A DNA stretch of 35,161 nucleotides from an uncultured Acetobacteraceae bacterium (GTDB lineage: Bacteria; Pseudomonadota; Alphaproteobacteria; Acetobacterales; Acetobacteraceae). The notes beneath the pieces are model-generated. The model worked only from the letters and a program-made list of their open reading frames with translations. It was not told the origin of the DNA and did no database searches. The DNA is taken from NCBI GenBank assembly GCA_903918315.1, contig CAIXEA010000072.1, forward strand, positions 1-35,161, in the 5' to 3' direction. Below, one piece after another: positions 16,897 to 25,374 of this stretch (its first letter is position 1; every line of letters starts with the position of its first letter). Position numbers and translations under genes: made by a program.

Positions 16897-16914
16897 GTGA
16901 CATTCGAATGACTG
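16897..16914 (-). promoter_or_regulatory. Candidate PhoB-type box between lipid genes
   Basis: Read on the minus strand, two 7-base elements separated by 4 bases match the pho-box consensus CTGTCAT-N4-CTGTCAT at 6 and 5 of 7 positions, with GTCA repeated at the expected 11-base period. The centre is also a 10-bp palindrome (CATTCGAATG, 16901-16910), so another dimeric regulator is possible. It lies 66 bases upstream of the lipid kinase and about 105 bases upstream of the phosphoesterase. Confidence 0.3.
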
Positions 16915-17018
16915 TGTGACGACGAAAAAATGACTTTAACCGCCGGGTCCGTTTCGGCGCCTGGTCATGCAAGCTTCACTTTTCCTGCGTGGATTCGGTC
17001 CTATTGCATGCGCCGGAC

Positions 17019-17837
17019 ATGAACGCACTCAATCATCCGGCTTCCCGCCACGACTACCGCTGCGTGTTTATCTCTGACACGCATCTGGGAACCCGTGGGT
17101 TCCGAGGCGACTTTCTCGCCGACTTCCTGCGGCGGACGAGTTGCGAACAGCTTTATCTCGTCGGCGATATCATCGACGGCTGGCGGCTGCGTAAATCCTG
17201 GTATTGGGATGAGCACCATGACGAGGTGCTGCGCCAGATTTTGCGCAAGGCGCGGTCGGGCACCGAGGTCACCTATATTCCGGGCAATCATGACGAGATG
17301 TTCCGCGCCTGGCTGCCGCTCGGGTTGGAAATCGGCGGGATCAAGCTGCGCGACGAAGCGACCCATGTCACCGCGGATGGCAAGCGGCTGCTGGTGACGC
17401 ATGGCGACGCGTTCGACAGTGTCGTGCGATACTATAAGTTCCTCGCGATCCTCGGTGACAGCGCCTACACGTTCGCGCTGGTGACCAATCGCTGGTTCAA
17501 CGCCGTCCGGCGCCGGCTGGGTTATCCTTATTGGTCGCTGTCGCAATGGCTGAAGCGTCAGGTCAAGGAGGCGGTCAAGGCGATCGACCGTTTCGAAAGT
17601 GCCCTGGCGAATGAAGCCAGGCGCCGCGGTTTCGACGGCGTTGTCTGCGGCCATATCCACCATGCCGAAATGCGCGAAGTCAATGGCGTGCTGTATCTCA
17701 ATGACGGTGACTGGGTCGAAAGCTGCACCGCGCTGGTCGAGCATCACGACGGCCGCCTCGAACTGATCGACTGGGCCGAACTGAACCGTCTCTCGTTCTT
17801 CGAGCCGGTTCGCGGCCGGGTGCCGCAAGCTGCCTGA
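17019..17837 (+). CDS. Metallophosphoesterase, UDP-2,3-diacylglucosamine diphosphatase-like
   Basis: 272 residues from the ATG at 17019. The calcineurin-like metal motifs appear in order: SDTHLG (about 19-24), VGDIIDGW (48-55), GNHDE (89-93), THGD and CGHIHHAE. This is the LpxH-like superfamily. Its location with a lipid glycosyltransferase and a phospholipid methyltransferase suggests a lipid phosphate ester as substrate, but the chemistry is unproven and a genuine LpxH or LpxI role cannot be excluded. A GTG at 16989 in the same frame is an alternative start; neither has a strong ribosome-binding site. It is followed 37 bases later by the glycosyltransferase gene. Confidence 0.87.
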   Translation: MNALNHPASRHDYRCVFISDTHLGTRGFRGDFLADFLRRTSCEQLYLVGDIIDGWRLRKSWYWDEHHDEVLRQILRKARSGTEVTYIPGNHDEMFRAWLPLGLEIGGIKLRDEATHVTADGKRLLVTHGDAFDSVVRYYKFLAILGDSAYTFALVTNRWFNAVRRRLGYPYWSLSQWLKRQVKEAVKAIDRFESALANEARRRGFDGVVCGHIHHAEMREVNGVLYLNDGDWVESCTALVEHHDGRLELIDWAELNRLSFFEPVRGRVPQAA

Positions 17838-17874
17838 TCCAGCCCCCCACGGTCACAACGCCGGGTTTGCCGAC

Positions 17875-18927
17875 ATGCTGCCTCCCGCGCCTTCGCACCG
17901 TATCCTCATTGTGTCCGATGCCTGGCAGCCGCAGGTCAACGGTGTGGTCCGCACGCTGGTGACCCTGACCGGGGAGCTGCGCGCCATGGGACATGAGGTC
18001 GATGTCATCGGTCCCAACCGGTTTCGCACGATCCCGTGCCCGACCTATCCCGATATCGCGCTGTCCCTGCTGCCGGGCCGGCGGCTGCGCCGTATGATCG
18101 AAGCGTTCAAGCCCGACGCTTTGCACATCGCCACCGAGGGCCCGCTGGGGGTCGCCGCGCGCCGCTGGGCTAAACGCACGGGTTTTGCCTTCACCACCGC
18201 GTTTCATACCCGCTTCGCCGAATACGTGAAGGCCCGCACGGGCATTCCGGTGCGCCCGATCTATGCCTGGATGCGGCGGTTCCACGGCGCTGGCCAGGGG
18301 ACGATGGTGGCGACCGAGTCCCTGCGTGACGAACTGGCCGGGCGGGGATTCCGCAATATCCGGTCCTGGTCCCGCGGCGTCGACCTCGACCTGTTCCGCC
18401 CCGAACCGCGGGAGGATTTCGGCCTGCCGAGGCCCATCTTCCTGCATATCGGGCGCATCGCGGTCGAAAAGAACATTGCCGCGTTCCTCGACCTCGATCT
18501 GCCGGGGTCCAAAGTGGTGGTGGGCGGCGGGCCGATGCTGGCCAAATATCAGCGCGATTACCCGAATGTGTATTTCACGGGTCCCAAGCATGGCGAAGCC
18601 CTGGCGCGGGCCTATGCCGGCGGTGACGTATTCGTGTTCCCGTCGCTGACCGACACGTTCGGTCTGGTGATCCTCGAAGCCCTCGCCTGTGGGACTCCCG
18701 TCGCTGCGTTCCCTGTGACCGGCCCTAAGGATGTGTTGGCGGATGCCGATGGGCTGATCGGGGCGGTCGACACCGATCTGCGCGCCGCCGCCCTCGCCGC
18801 GCTGCACGCGGATCGCCGGGCCTGCCGTCTGCATGCGGAGCGCTATTCCTGGCGGGCCTGCGCCGAGACATTTCTATCGCACCTCGTGCCACTGATGGCG
18901 GGGCACGAAGCGGCTTCGGAGGATTGA
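17875..18927 (+). CDS. GT4-family glycosyltransferase, probably acting on a membrane lipid
   Basis: 350 residues, two Rossmann-like halves. The N-terminal half begins with ILIVSDAWQPQVNGVVRTL, the typical acceptor-side opening of the MgtA/SqdX/Agt type. The donor half contains GRIAVEKN and FPSLTDTFGLVILEALACG, the conserved GT4 E-x7-E region with Asp in place of the first Glu. Relatives make mannosyl-, glucosyl- or glucuronosyl-diacylglycerol. It ends inside the start of the methyltransferase gene (TGATG overlap). With the neighbours this points to glycolipid synthesis, possibly replacing phospholipids. The sugar donor cannot be told from sequence. Confidence 0.88.
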   Translation: MLPPAPSHRILIVSDAWQPQVNGVVRTLVTLTGELRAMGHEVDVIGPNRFRTIPCPTYPDIALSLLPGRRLRRMIEAFKPDALHIATEGPLGVAARRWAKRTGFAFTTAFHTRFAEYVKARTGIPVRPIYAWMRRFHGAGQGTMVATESLRDELAGRGFRNIRSWSRGVDLDLFRPEPREDFGLPRPIFLHIGRIAVEKNIAAFLDLDLPGSKVVVGGGPMLAKYQRDYPNVYFTGPKHGEALARAYAGGDVFVFPSLTDTFGLVILEALACGTPVAAFPVTGPKDVLADADGLIGAVDTDLRAAALAALHADRRACRLHAERYSWRACAETFLSHLVPLMAGHEAASED

Positions 18928-19523
18928 TGACCGGAACCTTGATCGATCGCGCTGACGGCACCCAGGCGCGGACCAGCGTTTCGCTGTTCCTGCGCCGTTG
19001 GCTCGCCCATCCCTTGCGGATGGGCTCGGTGGTGCCGTCGTCACGCACCTTGTGCAATCACGTGGTCCGCCTGGGCTGGCCCGAGCCGGGGGGCGTGGTG
19101 CTGGAGCTTGGCGCCGGGACCGGCGTCATTTCCCGCGCCTTTCTGGATGCCGGCCTGCCAGCCGATCGGCTGGTGACGGTGGAGATTGATCCTGATCTGA
19201 CGGATCATCTGCGCGGCACGCTGAGCGGTGTCACGGTGCTGGAATGCGATGCGCGCCAATTGGTGGACCATCTGCCGGCGCGGCTGCGCGGCCGCATCAC
19301 CTCCGTCGTCTGCGGCATTCCGCTGGTGCTGCTGCCATTGGCTGAACAGAAGCGCTTCATCGACAGTATGGCTTCGGTGGCCCCTGGCCGCGGCTTTATT
19401 CATTTCAGCTATTGCGCCACATCCCCTCTGCCGGCGCGCAAACTCGGGCTGAGCGCGAAGCGGGAGGCCTGGACGCCGCTGAACATTCCTCCGGCCAGCG
19501 TGTGGCGCTACCGGCCGGCGTGA
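18927..19523 (+). CDS. pmtA: Phospholipid N-methyltransferase-like SAM methyltransferase
   Basis: 198 residues, the size of Rhodobacter/Sinorhizobium-type PmtA. The N-terminal segment LFLRRWLAHPLRMGSVVPSS and the SAM-binding motif VLELGAGTGVISRAF are typical of the family, which methylates phosphatidylethanolamine to phosphatidylcholine and is distantly related to rRNA adenine methyltransferases. GGAGG immediately precedes the ATG, and the start overlaps the glycosyltransferase stop by one base. Placement next to lipid genes supports the call. Substrate and number of methylation steps are inferred from the family. Confidence 0.82.
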   Translation: MTGTLIDRADGTQARTSVSLFLRRWLAHPLRMGSVVPSSRTLCNHVVRLGWPEPGGVVLELGAGTGVISRAFLDAGLPADRLVTVEIDPDLTDHLRGTLSGVTVLECDARQLVDHLPARLRGRITSVVCGIPLVLLPLAEQKRFIDSMASVAPGRGFIHFSYCATSPLPARKLGLSAKREAWTPLNIPPASVWRYRPA

Positions 19524-19610
19524 GCGGTGGGGTTGAGAAGGGGGCCGAAAACCCCGTTGCCAGGACTCCCGCCGCGATTGTAGTTTGCGGCGGAAGTATG
19601 GGAACAGAAT
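19524..19610. promoter_or_regulatory. Intergenic region before parE with an inverted repeat
   Basis: 87 bases between pmtA and parE. A perfect 7-bp inverted repeat, CCGCCGC (19569-19575) and GCGGCGG (19587-19593), has an 11-base loop and could be an operator or a weak terminator. No clear promoter elements were found. Confidence 0.3.
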
Positions 19611-21656
19611 ATGAACGATCTGTTTGGTCCAGGTTCCGACAAGCCAGCGGCCAAGAAGCCCGTGAAAGCCGCCAGCCAGCCCGCCGCCGCGGCGCCGCGC
19701 GCCATGAAGCCGGTGGCCCCGGATAGCGCCGACTACTCCGCCAAGGACATCGAGGTCCTGGAGGGACTGGAACCCGTGCGCCGCCGCCCCGGCATGTATA
19801 TCGGCGGCACCGACGAAAACGCGCTGCACCACCTGGCCGCGGAAATCCTGGATAATGCGATGGATGAGGCCGTGGCCGGCCATGCCAGTTTCATCGAAGT
19901 CTCCCTCGAACCCGACAACTGGCTGACGGTGCGCGACAATGGCCGCGGCATCCCGGTTGATCCGCATCCCAAGTTCAAGAATCTGAGCGCGTTGGAGGTG
20001 ATCCTCACGACGCTGCATTCCGGCGGCAAGTTCAGCGGCAAGGCCTATGAAACCTCCGGCGGCCTGCACGGCGTCGGCAGTTCCGTGGTGAATGCCTTGT
20101 CCGAGCAGTTCCAAGTGGAGGTCGCGCGCGACCGGGTGCTGTGGAAACAGAGCTACGCCCTGGGCGTGCCGCAAACGAAGCTGGTCAACGCCGGGCCGGT
20201 GCATAATCGCCGCGGCACCACGATCCGCTTCAGGCCCGATACCAGCATCTTCGGGCCGCTGCGCTTTCTGCCGCCGCGCCTCTATAAGCTCTGCCGCTCC
20301 AAGGCCTATCTGTTCCGCGGGGTGGAAATCCGCTGGTCCTGCGATCCCAGCCTGATCAAGGGTGATGACACCCCGGCCGAGGCGGTGCTGCACTTCCCGG
20401 GTGGCCTGCGTGACAGCCTGGACGCCGACATCGCCGGCGCGACCAAGGTGCTGCCCGTGATCTGGTCCGGGGAGGCGAATTTACCCGGCGAAGCCACCGG
20501 CCGCGTCGAATGGGCCGCGATCTGGCTAGAGGGCGCGGACGGTTTCCTCCATTCCTACTGCAACACCGTGCCCACGCCGCAGGGCGGCACGCATGAGACC
20601 GGCTGCCGCAACGCCCTGGTCAAGGGCCTGCGCGCCTGGGGGGAGCAGCGCGGAAACAAGCGCGCCGCCCAGATCACCGCCGATGACGTGCTGGAACCGA
20701 TGGCGGCGAAGCTGTCGGTCTTCGTCCGCGATCCGCAATTTCAAGGCCAGACCAAGGAAAAGCTCACCAGCAATGAGGCGACGCGGCTGGTGGAAACCGC
20801 CTTGCGCGACCGCTTCGACCATTATCTGGCGGGCGATCCCAACCAGGCCGACAACCTGCTGTCCTTCGTGATCGAGCGCGCGGAGGAGCGCATCCGCCGC
20901 AAGGAAAACAAAGACACCGCCCGCAAGTCGCCCACCCGCCGGCTGCGCCTGCCGGGCAAACTCACCGATTGCACCCGCACCAACACCGCCGAGACCGAGA
21001 TCTTCCTGGTCGAGGGCGATTCGGCTGGCGGCTCCGCCAAGCAGGCGCGCAACCGCGAAACCCAGGCGGTGCTGCCCTTGCGCGGCAAGATTCTGAATGT
21101 CGCCAGCGCCTCGGCCGACAAATTGCGCCAGAATCAGGAGCTGAAAGACCTGATCGAGGCGTTGGGTTGCGGTGTCGGTGACCGCTTCGACCGGTCCAAG
21201 CTGCGCTATGGCCGGGTCATCATCATGACCGACGCCGATGTGGACGGGGCTCATATCGCGTCTTTGCTCATGACCTTCTTCTACCGCGAGCTGCCCGAAC
21301 TGGTGCGCAACGGCCATGTCTATCTGGCCCAGCCGCCTTTGTACCGCCTGACCCAGGGGGCCAAATCGGTCTATGCCATGAACGACGCCGATCTGGAGCG
21401 GAAGACGAAGAAGGAGTTCAAGGCGGGATCGAAGGTGGAGGTCAGCCGCTTCAAGGGCCTGGGCGAAATGCCCCCGGCGCAGTTGAAGGAAACCACGATG
21501 GACCCGTCCAAGCGCACCTTGCTCAAGGTCGTCGCTTTGGCCGAAGACCGCGCTGCCACCAACACGCTGGTGGAAAGCCTGATGGGGCGCCGGCCGGAAC
21601 TGCGCTTCGCCTTCATTCAGGAACACGCGAAGTCCGTGACTGAGGTCGATGTTTAG
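19611..21656 (+). CDS. parE: DNA topoisomerase IV subunit B
   Basis: 681 residues, the full length of type IIA topoisomerase B subunits. The GHKL ATPase domain shows EILDNAMDEAVAG and NGRGIPVDPHP, and the TOPRIM domain shows EIFLVEGDSAGGSAKQARNR and MTDADVDGAHI. The C-terminus ends shortly after the conserved FIQEHAK. ParE rather than GyrB is favoured by the Ala/Lys-rich start, EGLEPVRRRPGMYIGGTDE and the short C-terminus. It decatenates daughter chromosomes together with ParC, whose gene is not in the window. Confidence 0.93.
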   Translation: MNDLFGPGSDKPAAKKPVKAASQPAAAAPRAMKPVAPDSADYSAKDIEVLEGLEPVRRRPGMYIGGTDENALHHLAAEILDNAMDEAVAGHASFIEVSLEPDNWLTVRDNGRGIPVDPHPKFKNLSALEVILTTLHSGGKFSGKAYETSGGLHGVGSSVVNALSEQFQVEVARDRVLWKQSYALGVPQTKLVNAGPVHNRRGTTIRFRPDTSIFGPLRFLPPRLYKLCRSKAYLFRGVEIRWSCDPSLIKGDDTPAEAVLHFPGGLRDSLDADIAGATKVLPVIWSGEANLPGEATGRVEWAAIWLEGADGFLHSYCNTVPTPQGGTHETGCRNALVKGLRAWGEQRGNKRAAQITADDVLEPMAAKLSVFVRDPQFQGQTKEKLTSNEATRLVETALRDRFDHYLAGDPNQADNLLSFVIERAEERIRRKENKDTARKSPTRRLRLPGKLTDCTRTNTAETEIFLVEGDSAGGSAKQARNRETQAVLPLRGKILNVASASADKLRQNQELKDLIEALGCGVGDRFDRSKLRYGRVIIMTDADVDGAHIASLLMTFFYRELPELVRNGHVYLAQPPLYRLTQGAKSVYAMNDADLERKTKKEFKAGSKVEVSRFKGLGEMPPAQLKETTMDPSKRTLLKVVALAEDRAATNTLVESLMGRRPELRFAFIQEHAKSVTEVDV

Positions 21657-21668
21657 GGCAGTCTGCCC
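21656..21668 (+). terminator. Short stem-loop at the parE stop
   Basis: GGGCA and TGCCC form a 5-bp stem with a 3-base loop directly at the parE stop. No T-tract follows, so termination here is only a possibility. Confidence 0.2.
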
Positions 21669-21710
21669 GGGTTTCGATGGAAGGGTTCGGGCCTGGCCCA
21701 ACTGGCACCC

Positions 21711-22505
21711 ATGACCGAATTCGCGAGTCACGATCTGCTGTATTCTCTTTCGGGCTTCGTCGTCGGTTTGCTCGTGGGGCAGACCGGGGTCGGTGGCGGC
21801 TCATTGATGACGCCGCTGTTGGTGCTGCTGTTCGGCGTGCATCCGGCGACCGCCGTCGGCACGGACCTGCTCTATGCCTGCGTGACGAAATCCGTCGGCA
21901 CCGTGGTGCATGGCCGCAACAAGACGGTGGATTGGCAGATCGTGCGGCGGCTGGCTTTGGGCAGTGTGCCGGCAACGGTTGTGACGTTGCTGGTGATGTC
22001 CTGGTTCAATCTCAGCAGTCATGGCGGCGCCAACCGCCTGATCGCCGGGGTGCTGGGGGTGGCGCTGCTGCTGACCGCGGTCTCTCTGGTGCTGCGATCG
22101 CGGATTCAGGCGGTGGCGGCGCGGTTCTCGCGGGGGGGCGGGCCGCCGCGTCATACCGCGGGGCTGACGGTGGCCACCGGCGCGGTGCTCGGCTGCCTGG
22201 TCACGCTCTCGTCGGTCGGTGCCGGGGCGTTGGGGGTCACGGCCCTGCTGTTGCTCTATCCCCGCTTGCCGGCGGCGCGGATCGTGGGGTCCGACATCGC
22301 CCATGCCGTGCCGCTGACGCTGGTGGCGGGGATGGGCCATTGGTGGCTGGGCTCGGTCGATGGTGGCCTGCTGATCGCGCTGCTGGCGGGTTCGGTGCCC
22401 GGCATCATCCTGGGCAGCCATCTCTCGGTCCGGTTGCCCGAGACCGCGCTGCGGATGATCCTGGCCGCGGTCCTGGCCCTGGTCGGCGGGCGCCTGGTTT
22501 TCTGA
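21711..22505 (+). CDS. Sulfite exporter TauE/SafE family (TSUP) membrane protein
   Basis: 264 residues with about eight predicted membrane helices in two halves. The family motif TGVGGGSLMTPLL lies after the first helix, and a second related half begins near TVATGAVLGCLVTLSSVGAG. TSUP proteins transport organosulfonates, sulfite or sulfur-containing anions; the specific cargo is unknown. It starts 54 bases after parE and precedes an SDR gene by 36 bases, so it may head the oxidoreductase cluster or be read through from parE. Confidence 0.88.
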   Translation: MTEFASHDLLYSLSGFVVGLLVGQTGVGGGSLMTPLLVLLFGVHPATAVGTDLLYACVTKSVGTVVHGRNKTVDWQIVRRLALGSVPATVVTLLVMSWFNLSSHGGANRLIAGVLGVALLLTAVSLVLRSRIQAVAARFSRGGGPPRHTAGLTVATGAVLGCLVTLSSVGAGALGVTALLLLYPRLPAARIVGSDIAHAVPLTLVAGMGHWWLGSVDGGLLIALLAGSVPGIILGSHLSVRLPETALRMILAAVLALVGGRLVF

Positions 22506-22541
22506 GCGCGGCTCGGGGTTGCGTCGCGACAATAAGGGACA

Positions 22542-23300
22542 ATGCGGATGGCTCTGACAATTCTGGTGACCGGCGCGACCGCCGGGTTCGGCGCGGCGAT
22601 GGCGCGGCGTTTCGTGCGCGAAGGGCACCGGGTGATCGCCGCGGCCCGGCGGGTTGATCGGCTGCGGGACCTGGGGGCGGCATTGGGGGACGCGCTGCTG
22701 GCGCTGCCGCTGGATGTATCGGACAAGGCGGCCGTGGCGGCGCTGCCCGACAGCCTGCCCCCGGATTGGCGGGCGGTGGATGTGCTGGTCAACAATGCCG
22801 GCATGGCGGTCGGGCAAGAGCCCGCTTACACCTGCGACGTGGCGGACTGGGACCGCATGGTGGCGGTGAATGTCACGGGGACGATGCATATGACACATGC
22901 CTTCCTGCCCGCCATGGTCGCCCGCAATCGCGGCCACATCGTCAATATCAGCAGCACCGCCGCGATCTATCCGTATCCGGGCGGGCATGTGTACGGCGCC
23001 TCCAAAGCTTTCATCACCCAGTTCAGCCTCAACCTGAGGGCGGATCTGGTGGGCACGAACGTGCGGGTGACGGATCTCGAACCCGGGCTGGTGGGCGGCA
23101 CCGAGTTCAGCGTGCATCGCTTCGGCGGCGACGAGTCCCGCGCGGTGGCGGTCTATGCCGGTACAAGGCCGCTATCGGCCGACGATATCGCCGATGCCGC
23201 GTACTATGCGATCAGCCTGCCACCCCATATGAACATCAACCGAATGGAAATCATGCCGACGTGCCAGGCCCCTGGCCCCTTGGCGATCAAAAGGAGCTGA
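22542..23300 (+). CDS. SDR family NAD(P)-dependent oxidoreductase (YdfG-like)
   Basis: 252 residues. A classical short-chain dehydrogenase with the cofactor motif TGATAGFG, NNAG, the catalytic Ser in NISSTAAIY and the YGASK active-site motif. The C-terminal part (ADDIADAAYYAISLPPHMNINRMEIMP, split here only for description: the ADDIADA block then HMNINRMEIMP) resembles YdfG-type serine/3-hydroxy-acid dehydrogenases. NADP(H) preference is likely because basic residues follow the second strand (AARRVDR). A second ATG six bases downstream is an alternative start. The epimerase gene follows after one base, implying co-transcription. Confidence 0.88.
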   Translation: MRMALTILVTGATAGFGAAMARRFVREGHRVIAAARRVDRLRDLGAALGDALLALPLDVSDKAAVAALPDSLPPDWRAVDVLVNNAGMAVGQEPAYTCDVADWDRMVAVNVTGTMHMTHAFLPAMVARNRGHIVNISSTAAIYPYPGGHVYGASKAFITQFSLNLRADLVGTNVRVTDLEPGLVGGTEFSVHRFGGDESRAVAVYAGTRPLSADDIADAAYYAISLPPHMNINRMEIMPTCQAPGPLAIKRS

Positions 23301-23301
23301 T

Positions 23302-24183
23302 ATGCCCAGTGTCGTCGTCACCGGAGGCAGCGGCAAAGCCGGCCGTGCCGTCATTCGGGAGCTGCTGGATCACGGCTACACCGTGATGAATGTCGATGTC
23401 GCCCCGCCGGCGGAGGCGCTGTGCCATTTCATCAAGGCGGATCTGAATGACATGGGGCAGGCGATCGATGTCCTGCGCCAGGCGGCCGGCACCATCGACC
23501 GCCGCCGCGCCCCCATCGGCGCGCCGGACGCGGTGATCCATCTGGCCGGCATTCCGGCCCCTGGCCTCGCGCCCGATGCGGTGGTGTTTCGCAACAACCT
23601 CATGTCCACCTACAATATCTTCAGCGCCGCCACCCTCATCGGCCTGCCGCGGGTGGTCTGGGCGTCGAGTGAGACGACCTACGGCCTGCCCTTCACCCGC
23701 ACGCCGCCAGCCTTCGCGCCGGTGACCGAGGATCACACGCTGGTGCCGGAAACCGGCTATGCGCTGGCCAAGTCCCTGTGTGAGGACATGGCGAAGGAAA
23801 TGCACCGCTGGAACCCCGGCACACGCTTCGTCGCGCTGCGCATCTCCAATATTTTCGAAGACCAGGACTACGCCGCCATCCCGTCCTTCTGGGACGACAT
23901 CAGCATCCGCCGCTGGAATCTCTGGACCTGGGTTGATCGGCGTGACGTCGCCCAGGCCTGCCGCCTGTCGGTCGAGGCCGAGGTCCCCGGTGCGGACGCT
24001 TTCACCATTGCTGCCGCCGACACGCTCATGCGCCGCAGCAGCCGCGGCCTGATGGCGGAAGCTTTTCCGGATGTTCCGATCACGCAGCAGATTGGCGAGT
24101 TTGAAACCCTGCTCTCGATCGACAAAGCCCGCCGGGTGCTGGGCTACGAACCGCGCTACACTTGGCGCGAGCGGGTGCAGTGA
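23302..24183 (+). CDS. NAD-dependent epimerase/dehydratase family protein
   Basis: 293 residues. An extended SDR with the motif TGGSGKAG for NAD binding, HLAGIPAPG, the catalytic Ser in WASSETTYG and YALAK carrying the Tyr and Lys. It is close in style to uronate dehydrogenases and sugar epimerases, acting on a nucleotide sugar or free sugar acid. A GGAG ribosome-binding site lies within the end of the preceding SDR gene. It converges on the Gfo/Idh gene with 28 bases between stops. Confidence 0.85.
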   Translation: MPSVVVTGGSGKAGRAVIRELLDHGYTVMNVDVAPPAEALCHFIKADLNDMGQAIDVLRQAAGTIDRRRAPIGAPDAVIHLAGIPAPGLAPDAVVFRNNLMSTYNIFSAATLIGLPRVVWASSETTYGLPFTRTPPAFAPVTEDHTLVPETGYALAKSLCEDMAKEMHRWNPGTRFVALRISNIFEDQDYAAIPSFWDDISIRRWNLWTWVDRRDVAQACRLSVEAEVPGADAFTIAAADTLMRRSSRGLMAEAFPDVPITQQIGEFETLLSIDKARRVLGYEPRYTWRERVQ

Positions 24184-24211
24184 TCACCTGGGCGGTGGGG
24201 GCGCGCGGTAG

Positions 24212-25306
24212 TCAGGCAACCGTCACCACCCGCCCTTCGTCCGACGCGCGTTTGATCGCATCCACCAGCCGGTGCAGGCCGACGGCGGTGTCGAAATCGG
24301 GATGCGTGCTGACCCCGCCCTGCACCGCCTGGGAGAACAGGGTGTACATCTGCCCGACATTGCTGACCTCACTGCCGCCAAGGCCAGGCGGGGTCAGGGT
24401 GAAGCGGTCGGGCACCGGCAGCGGCGCCAGGGTGTTGGTGCCTTGCGCCCCGTGCAGGAAGACCTCACTGAGCTGCGGCGAATCCTCGCCCGAGGCCACC
24501 AGCGTGCCGTTGCGTCCATAGACCTCCATCCGGTAACCGCTGCCGGCATAGGGGATCGCGTTGACGTGGGACGATATGACGGCGCCGTTGGCCAGCCGAC
24601 CGCTGAGCAGGATGTTGTCGGGTGCGGTGACGTCCAGCAGGGTCTGGGTCCCGGTATCGAGCCATTGCCCCACCTGGGTGGTCACGATCGCCGATAATGA
24701 TCCGAAATCACCGACGGCGAAGCGCATCGCATCGATCGTATGGCCGTTGGCGATGGTCAGCGTATTGGCGCCGAGGCTGGCGTCGCGCTGCCAGACGCGG
24801 TTGGACGGGCGGGACAGCACGCCTTCGCGCATCAGCTTGACATGCACCGCCACGACCTCGCCCACATAACCGCCGGCGATCAGTTCCTTCATATACATCA
24901 GCGCCGGATTGACCCGCGCCTGCAGGCCGATGGCGGTGACGAGGCCTTTGGATTTGGCGAGCGCGGCCAGTTCCTCGGCCTCCCCCGTGGTGCGACCCAG
25001 CGGCCATTCGCAATAGACGTGCTTGCCCGCCTCCAGCGCCGCCTTGGTGGGCTCGTAGTGGGAGGGAACGCGGACCACGACCGCCACGGCGTTGATGGCA
25101 TCCGACGCGATCATGGTGCGGAAATCGTGGAAGGCGAGCTTCGCACCATGCGCTTTACGTGCGGCTTCCGCGCTCTCTGACCGCGTGGTGCAGACGGCCG
25201 TCAGTTCGATATCGTCGCGGCCTTGCAACGCCGGCAGATGCGAGCGCGAGGACCAGGTTCCCTTGACGCTGGCACCGATGAGGCCCAACCGGATTTTGTT
25301 CGTCAT
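24212..25306 (-). CDS. Gfo/Idh/MocA family oxidoreductase, Gal80-like subgroup
   Basis: 364 residues. The N-terminal Rossmann domain starts RLGLIGASVKG, and the C-terminal domain carries the dimerisation sheet. The usual Glu-Lys-Pro motif is replaced by EWPLGR (in CEWPLGRT), as in Gal80-like proteins, so the typical catalytic Lys is absent. NGHTIDAMRF corresponds to the Gly-x-x-His-x-x-Asp segment. It may be a dehydrogenase with altered chemistry or a sugar-binding regulator. It diverges from the LLM oxidoreductase gene across 68 bases, which may hold a shared control region. Confidence 0.85.
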   Translation of the reverse strand: MTNKIRLGLIGASVKGTWSSRSHLPALQGRDDIELTAVCTTRSESAEAARKAHGAKLAFHDFRTMIASDAINAVAVVVRVPSHYEPTKAALEAGKHVYCEWPLGRTTGEAEELAALAKSKGLVTAIGLQARVNPALMYMKELIAGGYVGEVVAVHVKLMREGVLSRPSNRVWQRDASLGANTLTIANGHTIDAMRFAVGDFGSLSAIVTTQVGQWLDTGTQTLLDVTAPDNILLSGRLANGAVISSHVNAIPYAGSGYRMEVYGRNGTLVASGEDSPQLSEVFLHGAQGTNTLAPLPVPDRFTLTPPGLGGSEVSNVGQMYTLFSQAVQGGVSTHPDFDTAVGLHRLVDAIKRASDEGRVVTVA

Positions 25307-25374
25307 CTGCGTTCTCCCTGTGACTTATCCTCGGGGCAGGGCGTGCGATCGGTCAAGGCGCGGGGGAGACAAGG

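Noticed and set aside
20526..21731. 401-residue frame antisense to parE
   Set aside because: Shadow of parE codons; no recognisable motif.
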